A DNA stretch of 64,000 nt from Pythium myriotylum (lineage: Eukaryota; Oomycota; Peronosporomycetes; Pythiales; Pythiaceae). The notes below the pieces were generated by a model, which was not told where the DNA came from, searched no databases, and worked only from the letters and a program-made list of their open reading frames with translations. How positions within the stretch are numbered: position 1 is the first letter of the stretch; the number at the start of each line of letters is the position of its first letter. Made by a program: the position numbers and the translations under genes. The stretch is from positions 2,108,001 to 2,172,000 of the forward strand of contig JALJCQ010000015.1 in assembly GCA_023091665.1 (NCBI GenBank), in the 5' to 3' direction. This document shows, piece by piece, positions 32,148 through 41,835 of this stretch.

Positions 32148-33566
32148 ATGGCGGGGCAGAGCGTCTTCAAGGGCGCGCTCGGCTGGGACGACTGGATCTG
32201 GTGGTCGGGCATCGGCGGCCTCGGGCTGCTGCTGCTCATGCTCATCCTCTGCTGCGTCGTCTGCGTGCAGCGCGCCAAGCGCAAGGGCCGCGAGGAGGCG
32301 CTGGCCGCCGTGCAGGCGCGCGAGCGCGAGCGCCAGACCCAGGAGCAGGCGCAGCTCCGCTACGCGCAGGCCCAGCAGGCGCGCTACCCGGCGCGCGAGT
32401 CCTCGTACAAGTTTTCCAAGCCCGAGCCGCCGCAGCCGGCGTACAACCCGTACGGCCACGACGACCACGGCGTCCACCGCAACTCGTACTTGGCCAACGC
32501 GCCAGTCCCCAAGCCCAAGCAACGCCGTGACTCGCAGCAACCGTACGACCCATCGCAGCAGGCTTACCAACAACAACCGCAGCAGCCCTACGACCAGCAA
32601 GCGCCGCCGCAGCAGGGCCAGTACTACTCGATGCCGAGACGCGACGATCTGCAGCAGCCACCTCCACAGCCGCAACAGACGTACAGATACTCCAAGCCCG
32701 AAGAGCCCGTCGCGCCGCCGCGGCTCGAGCCCGAGGAGCTGCCGCAAGTCGCAGCGTACTATGGGCGCAAACCCAAGCCGCAGGCTGAACCCACGCCACC
32801 GCCTCGACCGTCCGGTCCTGTCGTCAGCCAGCAGTACCAGCGGCAGACCCAAGTGAACCCGAACCAGCCTCCTCTCATGCAGTACCGCAAGATGTCAGCT
32901 CGTTCGGACACCAATGCGACCTCTATCCAGGAAGAGCCGCTGTACCAGACTGGGGCCGATGTGCCATTTGTCCAGATCTCCTCTCCACGAGGCAGTGTCG
33001 CATCCACTGTGTCGACTGCGTACTCAGCCGCTCCTGCTGTAGCACCAAGTGCTAACCAAGCTACGCCAGGTGCTGTGGGACGCCAGTCGGGCGCATCTTC
33101 AGTCTCCTCGACTATGTTGCGCCAGGGAGGGACTCTGCGAGATCGCATTGATGCGCTACGAGACGGTTCAGCACCTGGACCGGAGAACTTCACACGTATC
33201 AGCGGCGGATCAGCCGCGAGTGTTGGCGTCCCGCAGCCGGCGCCCCAGCGCTATTCTTCCCCACCGAAGAACGCATCTCCCATGGCGTCGGCTAAACCTG
33301 CACCCCGCCGTATGGATGTCGTCTCAGGAACTGTGCTCTCAGATGCATCATCTACCGAGAACGAGTTCGCCCGGTACGACAACGCATTCGACGAAGAAGC
33401 GTTCAACACTGCACGCAGCAACCAGGGCCTTCAGCGAGAAGACTCGGACCGTTCCTTCGGCGTCGACTCCGAGCGTCATAACCCTCCCGTCTTGCGTGAC
33501 AACGATCGAAGGGGCGCTCGAGGCCGCAGCGGGACGGATGACTCGACTGGATCGATCGAGTTCTAA
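32148..33566 (+). CDS. single-pass membrane protein with Gln/Pro-rich cytoplasmic tail
   Basis: A single exon of 472 residues starting at the ATG at 32148. After a short lumenal or extracellular N-terminus (SVFKGALGWDDWIWW) comes one membrane helix (GIGGLGLLLLMLILCCVVCV), then a basic stop-transfer run (QRAKRKGREE) and a helical Gln/Arg segment. The rest is disordered, rich in Pro, Gln, Tyr and Ser, with repeated PYDQQ- and YSKPE-type peptides and an acidic end. By the positive-inside rule the tail is cytosolic. The many tyrosine-proline motifs could bind WW or SH3-like domains, but this is inference. I do not recognise a family; it is probably a stramenopile-type protein. Confidence 0.75.
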   Translation: MAGQSVFKGALGWDDWIWWSGIGGLGLLLLMLILCCVVCVQRAKRKGREEALAAVQARERERQTQEQAQLRYAQAQQARYPARESSYKFSKPEPPQPAYNPYGHDDHGVHRNSYLANAPVPKPKQRRDSQQPYDPSQQAYQQQPQQPYDQQAPPQQGQYYSMPRRDDLQQPPPQPQQTYRYSKPEEPVAPPRLEPEELPQVAAYYGRKPKPQAEPTPPPRPSGPVVSQQYQRQTQVNPNQPPLMQYRKMSARSDTNATSIQEEPLYQTGADVPFVQISSPRGSVASTVSTAYSAAPAVAPSANQATPGAVGRQSGASSVSSTMLRQGGTLRDRIDALRDGSAPGPENFTRISGGSAASVGVPQPAPQRYSSPPKNASPMASAKPAPRRMDVVSGTVLSDASSTENEFARYDNAFDEEAFNTARSNQGLQREDSDRSFGVDSERHNPPVLRDNDRRGARGRSGTDDSTGSIEF

Positions 33567-33675
33567 CGCGGCGGTTTGAAGTCCGAGTCATAGATAAGGC
33601 ATGGGGAGCGAACCCATACTGGATATAATAGGCGGCTGTTGAGTGCACTAAGTAAATAATTGTCAGTACGTACGT

Positions 33676-34644
33676 TTAGCGCCACCAACCGCTAGCTCCT
33701 CCTCCTCCTCCTGAACTGTTTGGTGGCTTCGTAGCGGTGAGAGAGGGAGACACCGGCCGGGCCTTGGTCTGACGTAATCCGTCCGAGAATGCCGCGTTGC
33801 CTGCACTAACGAAGTCGCTGCTTCCATTTACTGCCCCGACGTCGTTACCATTGAAACCTTGCGAATTGGCGAAAGTGACCACCCGGTCTAGAAAACCGTA
33901 GAAGACATTTGTATCAAGAGAGTACGGCTCCGCGCTCTGCATCGTCAGTTCCAACGGTGTCAGCGCTTGTTGACCCACCGAAACTCAAAGAGCCCTCACC
34001 GATTCCATAGCCTCTATGCCCCTTAGTTCGGGTGCCCCACTTGGTCGCTTTGTATGAATGGAGATTTGGTCGCGCTTGTTGCCGATCACAAGCTTGGGCA
34101 TCGAGGCTAGCTGTCGATTGAGTTTCCTGTCAGATCGTGGGGACTGCAAAACTCTTATCCGCCGCACGTACCGTTGGATATTCGGAACTGCGCTGGGAAT
34201 AGGGCGCCGGTAGAACGCTTCCTTTCGTTCGTTGTGCATCGTTGATCTCGCTCATCCACTGCCGCAAATGGTCGTAGCTCTTGGCGTTCGTGAGGTCATA
34301 GACCAAAACAATGCCTTGAACGTCGTGGTAGAACATGGCACGGCTCAGCTCGTACTTCGTGTGGCCACCGACATCGATAAACTCGATGTACATGTCCTTC
34401 ATCGTCCCGTAACTCTCTCGGTGCTGATACAACTGCTGGCCTCCGTTAGTGCAGCTCTCTCGAAATCAACCTCCTCAGGTCTACCCACCAAGACGTGGAC
34501 GTCGCAGCCGACTGTCCAGCGATGCGGCTTGGCGACCGCGTCCGCGTCTCCCATCGCTGCATCTCGGCACGCTCTCTGCAGCAGCGTCGTCTTGCCCACG
34601 CCCGAGTCGCCGACGACCAGCACCCGGACCGCAGGGATCTCCAT
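33676..34644 (-). CDS. RABL3-like small GTPase
   Basis: Four exons (34644-34485, 34440-34172, 34110-34000, 33936-33676) give 266 residues. The P-loop is VGDSGVGKTTLL, the switch II region is EFIDVGGHTKYE (DVGGH in place of the Rab WDTAGQ), and the guanine motif is IGNKRD. The pattern VGCDVHV before switch I and the DVGG signature are typical of Rab-like 3. There is no prenylation cysteine at the end; the tail is glycine-rich (SSGGGGGASGWWR), again as in RABL3. The first intron is only 44 bases and contains a CTAAC branch-like sequence just before its AG. RABL3-type proteins help traffic lipidated or ciliary cargo. The gene is divergent from capping protein alpha with 198 bases between the starts. 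Confidence 0.82.
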
Positions 34645-34842
34645 TACTGCTTGTGCGTGTCAACTCACCTGCTTCCAAAGGCGACCCGCTTTCTGCGATA
34701 GAAACCCTCTTTAAATAGCTTAAACCTTCCACATCAAATACTTTTGATGTAGAGTTACAAGATCATCGCCTCTGTTGTTTGATAGATAGGGATTCCCCCA
34801 AGTCGAAGTGAGAAGCACGCAGCACGAGAGGCGGAGCGCACG

Positions 34843-35966
34843 ATGGCGGACGAGTACGCGTACGAGGAAGAGGCCACGGACGAGGAGAAGCTGCGCATCG
34901 CGCAGCACTTTCTGCTCTCGAGTCCGCCGGGACAGGTCCACGAGGTGCTGCGCGACGTCGCCAAGCTCGTGTCGCCCGACGTGCTCACGGACGCGGCGCT
35001 GCGGGGCGCGCTGCATGCGTACAACCTCAAGAACTTCGTGCCTGTGGATGTGCCGGACGCCGACTACAAGGTGGGAGACGTGTCGAAGCGAACGACGGAC
35101 AGAGCTGACACGGCGTGCGCCACTGGGTAGATCCTGATCTGCGAGGACGCGCAGGTGGACGCCTCGCACTACGTGGACCCGATCGGCCGCCGCGTGCTGG
35201 GCTTCGACCACATCAAACAGCAGATCGTGCCTGACGATATCTCTGATCTCCCGCCGGGGTTCTCGGGAGACTTTGAGTCGGAACGGTGCGTGGGTCTTCA
35301 GCCATTGTGGATGGATCGCGACTCTAACTGAGGTTCTCCGCAGCGCGCAGCTCCAGAAGAACCTTCAATCGTACATCCAGTTCGAATACATGCACCAGTT
35401 GAGTCTCTGTTCTCAAGCCAAGGGTGCTTTCAGGAGGGACTAACAGAGTTTGTTCTCGGGGCGCAGGGGCACCGTGGGTGTTTTTGTCAAGGGGTCGCAT
35501 CTCGTGGTGAACTTGTGTACCGAGCGAGTGAACTTGCGCAACTTTTGGAGCGGGCGGTGGAAGTCGCGGTGGGAAGTGGACATCACCTCGAACCCCGTTA
35601 AAGTGTCCGGTAAGATGGAGCTCCATGTGCACTACTTCGAGAACGGGAACTTGCAGCTGCAGTGTGAGAAGCTTGTCTCGGAAGAGGCGGGTTTCGACCG
35701 AGCGAACGGAATGAGCGACGCTGTGCTCAAGATCATCAAAGAAGCGGAAGATGTGCTGCAAAGCAACCTAGAGGATATGTACATCAACATGTCCCAGGAG
35801 ACGTTCAAGGAGATGCGTCGTGTTATGCCAGGTAGGTTTCGGTGGCAGCGACGTTGTCGGAAGGGTTGTTCTTGACACAAGTTCTGGAATGTCCTTAGTG
35901 ACTCAAACGAAGATGGAGTGGACTCTCCACGCGCACCGCACTGCGCGCGACCTGGCTCGCAAGTAA
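34843..35966 (+). CDS. CAPZA: F-actin capping protein, alpha subunit
   Basis: Five exons (34843-35070, 35131-35285, 35344-35397, 35449-35831, 35899-35966) encode 295 residues. The N-terminus (EEKLRIAQHFLLSSPPGQV) and the EVLRDVAKL helix are the classic start of this family. The middle holds GRRGTVGVFVKG and NFWSGRWKSRWEV, and the end is PVTQTKMEW after the conserved arginine-rich helix (FKEMRRVMP), the part that binds the barbed end. The partner, the beta subunit, is not in this window. With beta it blocks growth at actin barbed ends. The junction between exons 3 and 4 is the least sure: the only canonical choice gives a His at the join. The gene is divergent from RABL3. Confidence 0.93.
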
Positions 35967-36117
35967 TCAAAGATGGTAGCTGTGGGGCGTTAGAAGTTTT
36001 GTCCGGCAACTTTTAAACAATTACATTCCGCAGCAATTTTTCATGCAGTGTGCAATCTCTGCGTTCTTTGTTCAGCATTTGCCATTGTAGCCAGCTAAGA
36101 ATATGGCTCACGGTCCT

Positions 36118-38018
36118 TTATGCACGATCTTCGAGCACTTCCAACAGCGAGACCTCGCCAGACTGCAAGGTTGCAAGCTGCCACGATAGTTTCCAAATGT
36201 GAGTCCGCCCATGTGCATCTCCTGCTGCGAGAAAGTTGCGCTGCCGCGGATTGAAATCGAGTGCAAACATCGCTGGTTTTTGTGTTGCGGACGATCCACC
36301 TTTTGCCTTAGAGTTTGACGAGGATATTGGTTTGGATGATGCCGAGGCACTCTTCGCGGCGTTTTCGTTGTCGCTTGTCAACACTGCGACCGGTCCAGTG
36401 CGGTCGATTTTCAGATCGTAAATGTACACGTTTCCGTCCTCGGCACTAGTCCCAAATACCATTGGCCGTGTTTTACTCCACGATATTGCGTACAAGTACG
36501 ATGACGTCGGAGCGACTTCGATCGTCAGCACAGGTTCACGCTCCCGCGACCGATACACACGGACAGTACCGTCGGAGGAGGACGAGAGAAACATGCCCCG
36601 GCAAAATGGCGAGAAGCTGAGGTCGTAAATGGGACCACCATGCGGTGCGAAGACAAAGTCACTTGCACTTGGATACAGCACGTACGGGTCCACCTTAGCT
36701 TCGTAAACTGTGGCAAGTGAGATGCCTTTAGCTTGCTTCTCTGCTGCATATTTCTCGACCTGGCGCCGCACAGTTGCTAGGGACTGGGTCGGCAGGTTTG
36801 AAACTAGACGTGCCGCTGCCGGTGTCCACTTCTTTAGCTCAGGCGGGCGCAGAGGGCTGCTCGCATTGCAGCGAACGACCATACCACCTTCAGAGCCGGC
36901 AACAAAGGCGCGACTGGGTCGCTCAAGCTCGCTGAATGCGACTGCTTTGCCTCCAGCGACCACCGGGCGAGACCCAACCTTAGTGTTACTTTGGATCTGT
37001 AAGGTGTAGCCTTCAACAGGGCTCGCGAGCTTGTCTTTGAGACGCCAATATAACACCTTTCCGTCGCCGCTTACACTTGCGATGTTGTATTCGGTCTCGC
37101 TGACATCGTAGACCCACGCGACTTTGGTTACAGGCTCACAATGGAAGTATTCCCCAATGCCGGACGAATAAAACCTGTACTCCTCGTTCTTGAGATCCCA
37201 GAGCAAGACTTCGCCGCTAAACGAGCCTGCTGCGACTAGTGATGGGTTCTTGGGGTGAAACGCAACACACATGAGGCCACTCTACAATCGCCACAAAGCC
37301 CATAAGTCACTGGTGAGGAGTTATCGAGACAATGAGTAAAACGTACAGAAGTCTCAAGAACGGTGTGTGGTTTACTTGGATTGAAATCCGACTGAAAAAC
37401 ACGCCAGAGACAAAGTGCTGAGCGATAATTGCACCAGCCACTGTGGTCGAATCGGCCATACGCAACGCCTATAACTGCACCGGTGGCGTTCCAAGAGACT
37501 CCCGTGCACGAAAGGTTGAGTGATTTCGGCTTCGTATCGTACTCTTCGTCATCATCATCTCGAGATGGGGAGTTTTTCGTCGACTGCACGTTAGACTTCG
37601 TACCAGGTGGGGCGGCAGGTTTTGGCGTGAAGTATGCATCGTAGTCGAAGCTCAGCGTGTGAAGCTTTATGATGTCCGTGTCGCTCGAGGCCTCAAGGTA
37701 CTTCTCGAAGCCTGCGAAAAGTGTACTTTGCCTGGTGCTCTTGCTCATCTCACGAAGCATGAGTGGGCCCACTTTGTCGAGAAACGCGCGTGTCTTCTCG
37801 ACGTTCTCGATCTCGATCTCGGCTGCCGAGGCACCTTTGGTCTTGGTCGTCACGACGGACGTGGCATCCGTCTGCGCCTCGCTATCGTTTCGCTGAACGA
37901 CTGTCTGAACCTCCGAGTCGTTCCAGTGGATCGCACGTGCGTCATTGAAGCCGTCGCTTCGCGGCTTGAGGTGCTTGCTGCGGAAGCTTGTCTTGCTGAG
38001 AGACACATCCTTGAACAT
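36118..38018 (-). CDS. WD40 dynein intermediate chain, dynein-2 (WDR34/DYNC2I2)-like
   Basis: Two exons (38018-37347 and 37281-36118) encode 611 residues. A basic N-terminal region of about 120 residues holds two QT motifs (EVQTVVQRND, EAQTDATS) that recall light-chain binding peptides. WD40 repeats follow from about residue 170 (LNLSCTGVSWNATGAVIGVAYG) with blades at GLMCVAFHPKNPSLVAAG, ASVSGDGKVLYW, MFLSSSSDGTVRVY, TSAEDGNVYIYD and FLAAGDAHGRTHIWKLS. This layout matches the intermediate chain of cytoplasmic dynein-2, the retrograde motor of intraflagellar transport. The long Ser-rich insert late in the propeller (SASSKPISSSNSK) is unusual. An in-frame but GTG-only extension to 38093 exists; I use the first ATG. 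An axonemal intermediate chain is the main alternative. Confidence 0.75.
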
Positions 38019-38141
38019 GGTAATAGTGCTGCTGAGCAAAAACTCTTCACCAGGATCGCGACGTTTCAAGATCGCGCTTGATTCATCATGCACGTGGAAT
38101 ATTACAGTTCATGGAATATGCACTAACATTAGCCACTATCT

Positions 38142-40277
38142 TTACCAGGAGAGTTCCGAGGTTGCTGCTGTGGAGCCACATCCATCCTCGCTGCTACCAC
38201 ATCCAACGTCCGGCGTGGAGATGGCCTGCGGCGCCTTGCCTCGCATGGCAGCGCGGAAGAGATCCGCCTTGTACTTTTGGAAAAGCGTCTTGAGGCCGCC
38301 ACCGTTGAGGAAGTTTTCCTCTAGTTGAGTGAGCGTGAAGTTGACGCGGTGGCCCTGCACTTCCACAAAGCGGTTGCGCAGGTCCACAGTGACCTCGGCA
38401 CCTTCCTGGGCCAGCTCATGGAACTTCTCGTCCGTCACCACAATACCCAAAAGAGCGTTGTTGGGTTGGTTGCGAGCATAAATGTAGGCGAAAGACTTGG
38501 CAATCACGGCCTGGACACCCACAGCCTTGAGACAGATAGCAGCCTCTTCACGAGACGAGCCCGAGCCGAAGGCATGGCCAGCCACGATGATGTTGAAGCC
38601 TTCCTTGACCTTGGGCACGAACTCGGGGCGCACGTACGCGAACGACTTCTCACCCAAGAACTCCTCTTCAGTCTTGCAGTGCGGTAGCCACAGCGGCGAA
38701 GACGGGTTCAGACCCATAAACTGCGCCGGGATCACAGCGTCCGTGTCGATGTTATCACCAAAGACCTGCGCTTTGCCCGAAAAGCGTGGTGGGAGAGCAG
38801 ACTCAAGTGCAGCCACAGCCGCCTGCTCGGCAGCGATCTGCGGGTCTGGCTCGCTGCCAGCAAGCTTTGGGGACGGCTCGACAACCGTGAACGTCACGGC
38901 TTCCTCGACTGACGTGGAATCTTTGCGGGTGACCCAGTTGCGGTATCGATCAAAGTCGTCTCGGTTTACCTTAGCCATGTATGGCGTAGGGTCCACTACC
39001 TCCATGTCGAAGCTGGAGGCTGCCACGACAGCGGCAGAGCTCAGGTTACCGATCGAACCCTTGCCCATTCGATTGCGGAAGTTGCGGTTCTGACTGGAGA
39101 GCCAGACCTCACCTTCGCCAGCAACGTCGGCACCGATGCCGACACAGTAGCTGCATGCAGGCATACCAACCGCGAACCCAGCTTCCTCGAAAACGCGGAT
39201 AAGACCAAGCTGTCGCAGGCGCTCGATGATCTCAAGACTGCCGGGCGTGACTCGGCGGTTGCCGTGTGCCACAGGGCGCTTGCCTTCGAGCATCATTTGC
39301 TGAAGCAGCATTGCGCTGAAGATCAGGTCCTCCTGCGTCGTCGTGCAAGCACCAATGAAACATCCATCAAGCTTCATGCCAATCTTCTCCTCGACCGATA
39401 CACAGTTGTCCGGCGAAGGGTACAGTGCGATCAGCGGCTTGACCGTCGACAAATCAATCACGTGGTGCGCAGCGTAGTTGCATCCGGGGTCGGCGCGGAA
39501 GAAGAGAGCCTCGTCGAAGTGCGAGTCACGGCCGTCCAGCACGCGCTTAGTGATCTCGTCGGCCTCGAAGACGCCGGCAATACCACCAAATTCGGTCGAC
39601 ATGTTGGCGATGGCGAAGCGGGCATCATCCGAGAGGTACTTGAGGCCGCTGCCGCCGTAGTAGACAGCACGCTCAAAGGCGACGGTGTTTCGCTTGAGCT
39701 CGCCGAGGATGTGGAGAATGACGTCCTTTCCGCCGATGCCGAACGCTGGCTCCCCCACAAACTCGATAAAGCACACTTCAGGCACTTTGAACCACGTCTG
39801 GCCTGTCACGAGAGGCATGACGACGTCGCCGGCGCCGAGGCCAGCCGCGAACGAGCCCATACCACCTGCACTGCACGTGTGCGAGTCAGCACCGATCACG
39901 ATCTGGCCAGGCTGCGCGCGCTTGCGAGCAAACTCGGTGTGCATGATGGTCGTGTTGGGCCCCCAGAAATCGGTGAGGCCTTGCTCCTTCGCGAACTCCG
40001 TCGAGAGCTTGATGAGCGCCTTCTGCTTGGGCTGGTCGTTCACGCGCGGGTCCACCGTGTGGTCGATGGCGAGCCAGAAGCGGTCGGGGCGGTGGACCTT
40101 GGGGCGGCCGATGGAGCGGTGCATCGTGTCCATGGCCTGGAAGGTGAGCTCGCTGGCGATGGTCCAGTCGGCCTGCACGCAGATGACGTCGCCCACGCGC
40201 ACGAAGGGCTCGGAGAGCCCCACGGCGTGGTGGCAGAGGATCTTCTCGATCACGTTCATCGGCGGCTTGGCGGCCAT
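38142..40277 (-). CDS. aconitase-superfamily hydro-lyase, fused large and small domains (isopropylmalate isomerase/homoaconitase-like)
   Basis: A single exon of about 711 residues. The large part has the aconitase active-site sequences IGADSHTCSAGG, GPNTTIMHTEF, and three iron-sulfur cysteines in CFIGACTT and ACSYCVG, followed by SSQNRNFRNRMG. After a linker rich in Ala (AAEQAAVAALE) comes the swivel small domain: GDNIDTDAVIP and the substrate loop GHAFGSGSSREEA. The two-in-one layout and these signatures suit leucine-pathway isopropylmalate isomerase (substrate isopropylmalate) or homoaconitase; I cannot separate the two from sequence alone. There is no mitochondrial presequence from the ATG at 40277. 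Odd is a C-terminal tail with two CG repeats (DVGCGSSEDGCGSTAATS). The gene diverges from MTHFD. Confidence 0.87.
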   Translation of the reverse strand: MAAKPPMNVIEKILCHHAVGLSEPFVRVGDVICVQADWTIASELTFQAMDTMHRSIGRPKVHRPDRFWLAIDHTVDPRVNDQPKQKALIKLSTEFAKEQGLTDFWGPNTTIMHTEFARKRAQPGQIVIGADSHTCSAGGMGSFAAGLGAGDVVMPLVTGQTWFKVPEVCFIEFVGEPAFGIGGKDVILHILGELKRNTVAFERAVYYGGSGLKYLSDDARFAIANMSTEFGGIAGVFEADEITKRVLDGRDSHFDEALFFRADPGCNYAAHHVIDLSTVKPLIALYPSPDNCVSVEEKIGMKLDGCFIGACTTTQEDLIFSAMLLQQMMLEGKRPVAHGNRRVTPGSLEIIERLRQLGLIRVFEEAGFAVGMPACSYCVGIGADVAGEGEVWLSSQNRNFRNRMGKGSIGNLSSAAVVAASSFDMEVVDPTPYMAKVNRDDFDRYRNWVTRKDSTSVEEAVTFTVVEPSPKLAGSEPDPQIAAEQAAVAALESALPPRFSGKAQVFGDNIDTDAVIPAQFMGLNPSSPLWLPHCKTEEEFLGEKSFAYVRPEFVPKVKEGFNIIVAGHAFGSGSSREEAAICLKAVGVQAVIAKSFAYIYARNQPNNALLGIVVTDEKFHELAQEGAEVTVDLRNRFVEVQGHRVNFTLTQLEENFLNGGGLKTLFQKYKADLFRAAMRGKAPQAISTPDVGCGSSEDGCGSTAATSELSW

Positions 40278-40282
40278 GGTGC

Positions 40283-40298
40283 GGATGCCCAAATGAGC
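40283..40298 (-). promoter_or_regulatory. oomycete initiator-like element before the hydro-lyase gene
   Basis: On the minus strand the sequence GCTCATTTGGGCATCC lies 6 bases before the ATG at 40277. It resembles the oomycete transcription initiator (core GCTCATTYY...). The closeness to the start codon would leave a very short leader. The call rests on similarity to the published consensus only. Confidence 0.35.
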
Positions 40299-40599
40299 TG
40301 CTCGCGAGCTCTCGGCTTGAATCCCACTCTGCCCGCCGGAAACGGTCTTTTTACGAGCGGTTTTTACGACTGTTTGCGCAACTGCAGTTTTGGTGGTGCA
40401 TTGGGTTTGTCTACTGTATTAAGATAACCTAATTTAAGCACAATTGGTAGGTTACTACGACCGTAACCCCCGATCGAATAGAGGACGGTGTCGGTGGTTT
40501 TTTACGTGTCAGTAAATACGGCGTCTTCTGATTGGCTCCCGTCCCGTGCGGTGCCGCACGCACGCGACCTTGAAGAGCTCGTGGGTGGCCACGAGGCTG

Positions 40600-40616
40600 G
40601 CTCATTACCACCGATT
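40600..40616 (+). promoter_or_regulatory. oomycete initiator-like element before the MTHFD gene
   Basis: GCTCATTACCACCGATT lies about 14 bases before the ATG at 40630 and fits the oomycete initiator plus flanking promoter pattern (TCATT, then a short A/T-rich match). Its spacing from the start codon is in the usual range for oomycete genes. Confidence 0.4.
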
Positions 40617-40629
40617 CCACGCGCCCGCC

Positions 40630-41669
40630 ATGAGCGCCGCCCCGACTGCCGGCCGCAAGGTCGACGCCGGCGAGATCGCCGAGCCCTTCAGCGTCGCCGT
40701 GCGCAAGTACATCGCCGAGGAGATGCACGGCCACGGCCCCAAGCTCGTCGGTCTGCTCGCGCACGGCGACCCGTCGGCCAAGAAGTACGCCGAGTGGACG
40801 GGCAAGGCCTGCCGCCGCGACGGCATCCGCTACGAGCTGCGCGAGGTCGAGAAGGACGACCTCCAGGAGGCGCTCGAGAGCGCCAACAACGACCCGGACG
40901 TGCACGGCATCATCGTTTACTACCCGTGCTTCGGCGCCTTCCCGTCGTTCTACGGCGGCACCATGGATGACTTCCTGCGCGACTCGATCTCGATCAAAAA
41001 GGACGTCGAGGGACTCTGCCAGTTCTACCGCGGCAACCTCTACCGAAACATCCGCTACGTGGACGACGACCACACGCAGAAGTGCGTGCTGCCCTGCACG
41101 CCGCTCGCGATCGTCAAGATCCTCGAGCACCTCCAGGTCTACGACATGACGCGCGCGCGCGGCGAGCAACTGAGTGGTGTTAACATCACGGTCATCAACC
41201 GCAGTGACATTGTCGGCCGCCCGCTCGCCGCCATGCTTGCCAACGACGGTGCCGACGTCTACAGTGTCGATATCGAGTCGCTCTACTTGTTCCGCCGCGG
41301 CAAGCTCATCAAGGTGCGCTTTTGCTGTCAAGTCACTAGGATTGGTGAATGAGGCTCATAGTCTGACTCCAATTGTGTGGATGTGCCCTGCAGACTGAGG
41401 AGACCCCGGAGACGGCGTGTAAGAAGTCGCAGGTCATCATCACCGGCGTGCCGGTCAAGAGCTACAAGTTGCCGCTCGAGTGGGTCTCGGAGAACACGGT
41501 AGTCATCAACGTTGCCTCGTTCAAGAACGTTGACGAGGAAGGCCTGCTGCAAATTAAGGGCGTCCAGTACGTGCCGCTGGTTGGCAAGGTCACGGTCGCG
41601 ATGCTGCAGCGCAACCTGTTGCGTCTCTACGAGAACTTCCACATGAAACCGAAGAAGTTCTGGCAGTAG
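40630..41669 (+). CDS. methylenetetrahydrofolate dehydrogenase, NAD+-type (yeast Mtd1-like)
   Basis: Two exons (40630-41313 and 41394-41669) encode 319 residues, the length of yeast Mtd1. Conserved pieces are GLLAHGDPSAKKYAEWTG with the catalytic-region lysines, DVHGIIVYYP, the PCTPLAIVKILEHL loop, the NAD-binding turn INRSDIVGRPLAAML, and the C-terminal IITGVPVKSYK and NVASFKNVDEEG. The enzyme oxidises methylene-tetrahydrofolate with NAD+, feeding one-carbon units to purine synthesis; unlike the usual bifunctional MTHFD/FolD it is expected to lack cyclohydrolase activity. No targeting signal is seen, so it is probably cytosolic. The GT-AG intron is 80 bases and falls just before TEETPETACKKS. 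Confidence 0.93.
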
Positions 41670-41835
41670 AGTTCGCGAATGACGTTTCCTGTTCCTACTA
41701 TAAACAAAACTCTCACAAACATGCTATCGCCCAATAGACAACTTTTCCCAGTCAGACGAAGAATCCATCATTATCTTGTAAATCAGTTCGACACTCCACG
41801 CAACTACTACGACCACATCCACACCAAGCCGCGTT

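Noticed and set aside
34399..34644. A frameshift or pseudogene in the RABL3-like gene
   Set aside because: The frame break is explained by a 44-base GT-AG intron with a CTAAC branch-like site; all later exons join in frame.
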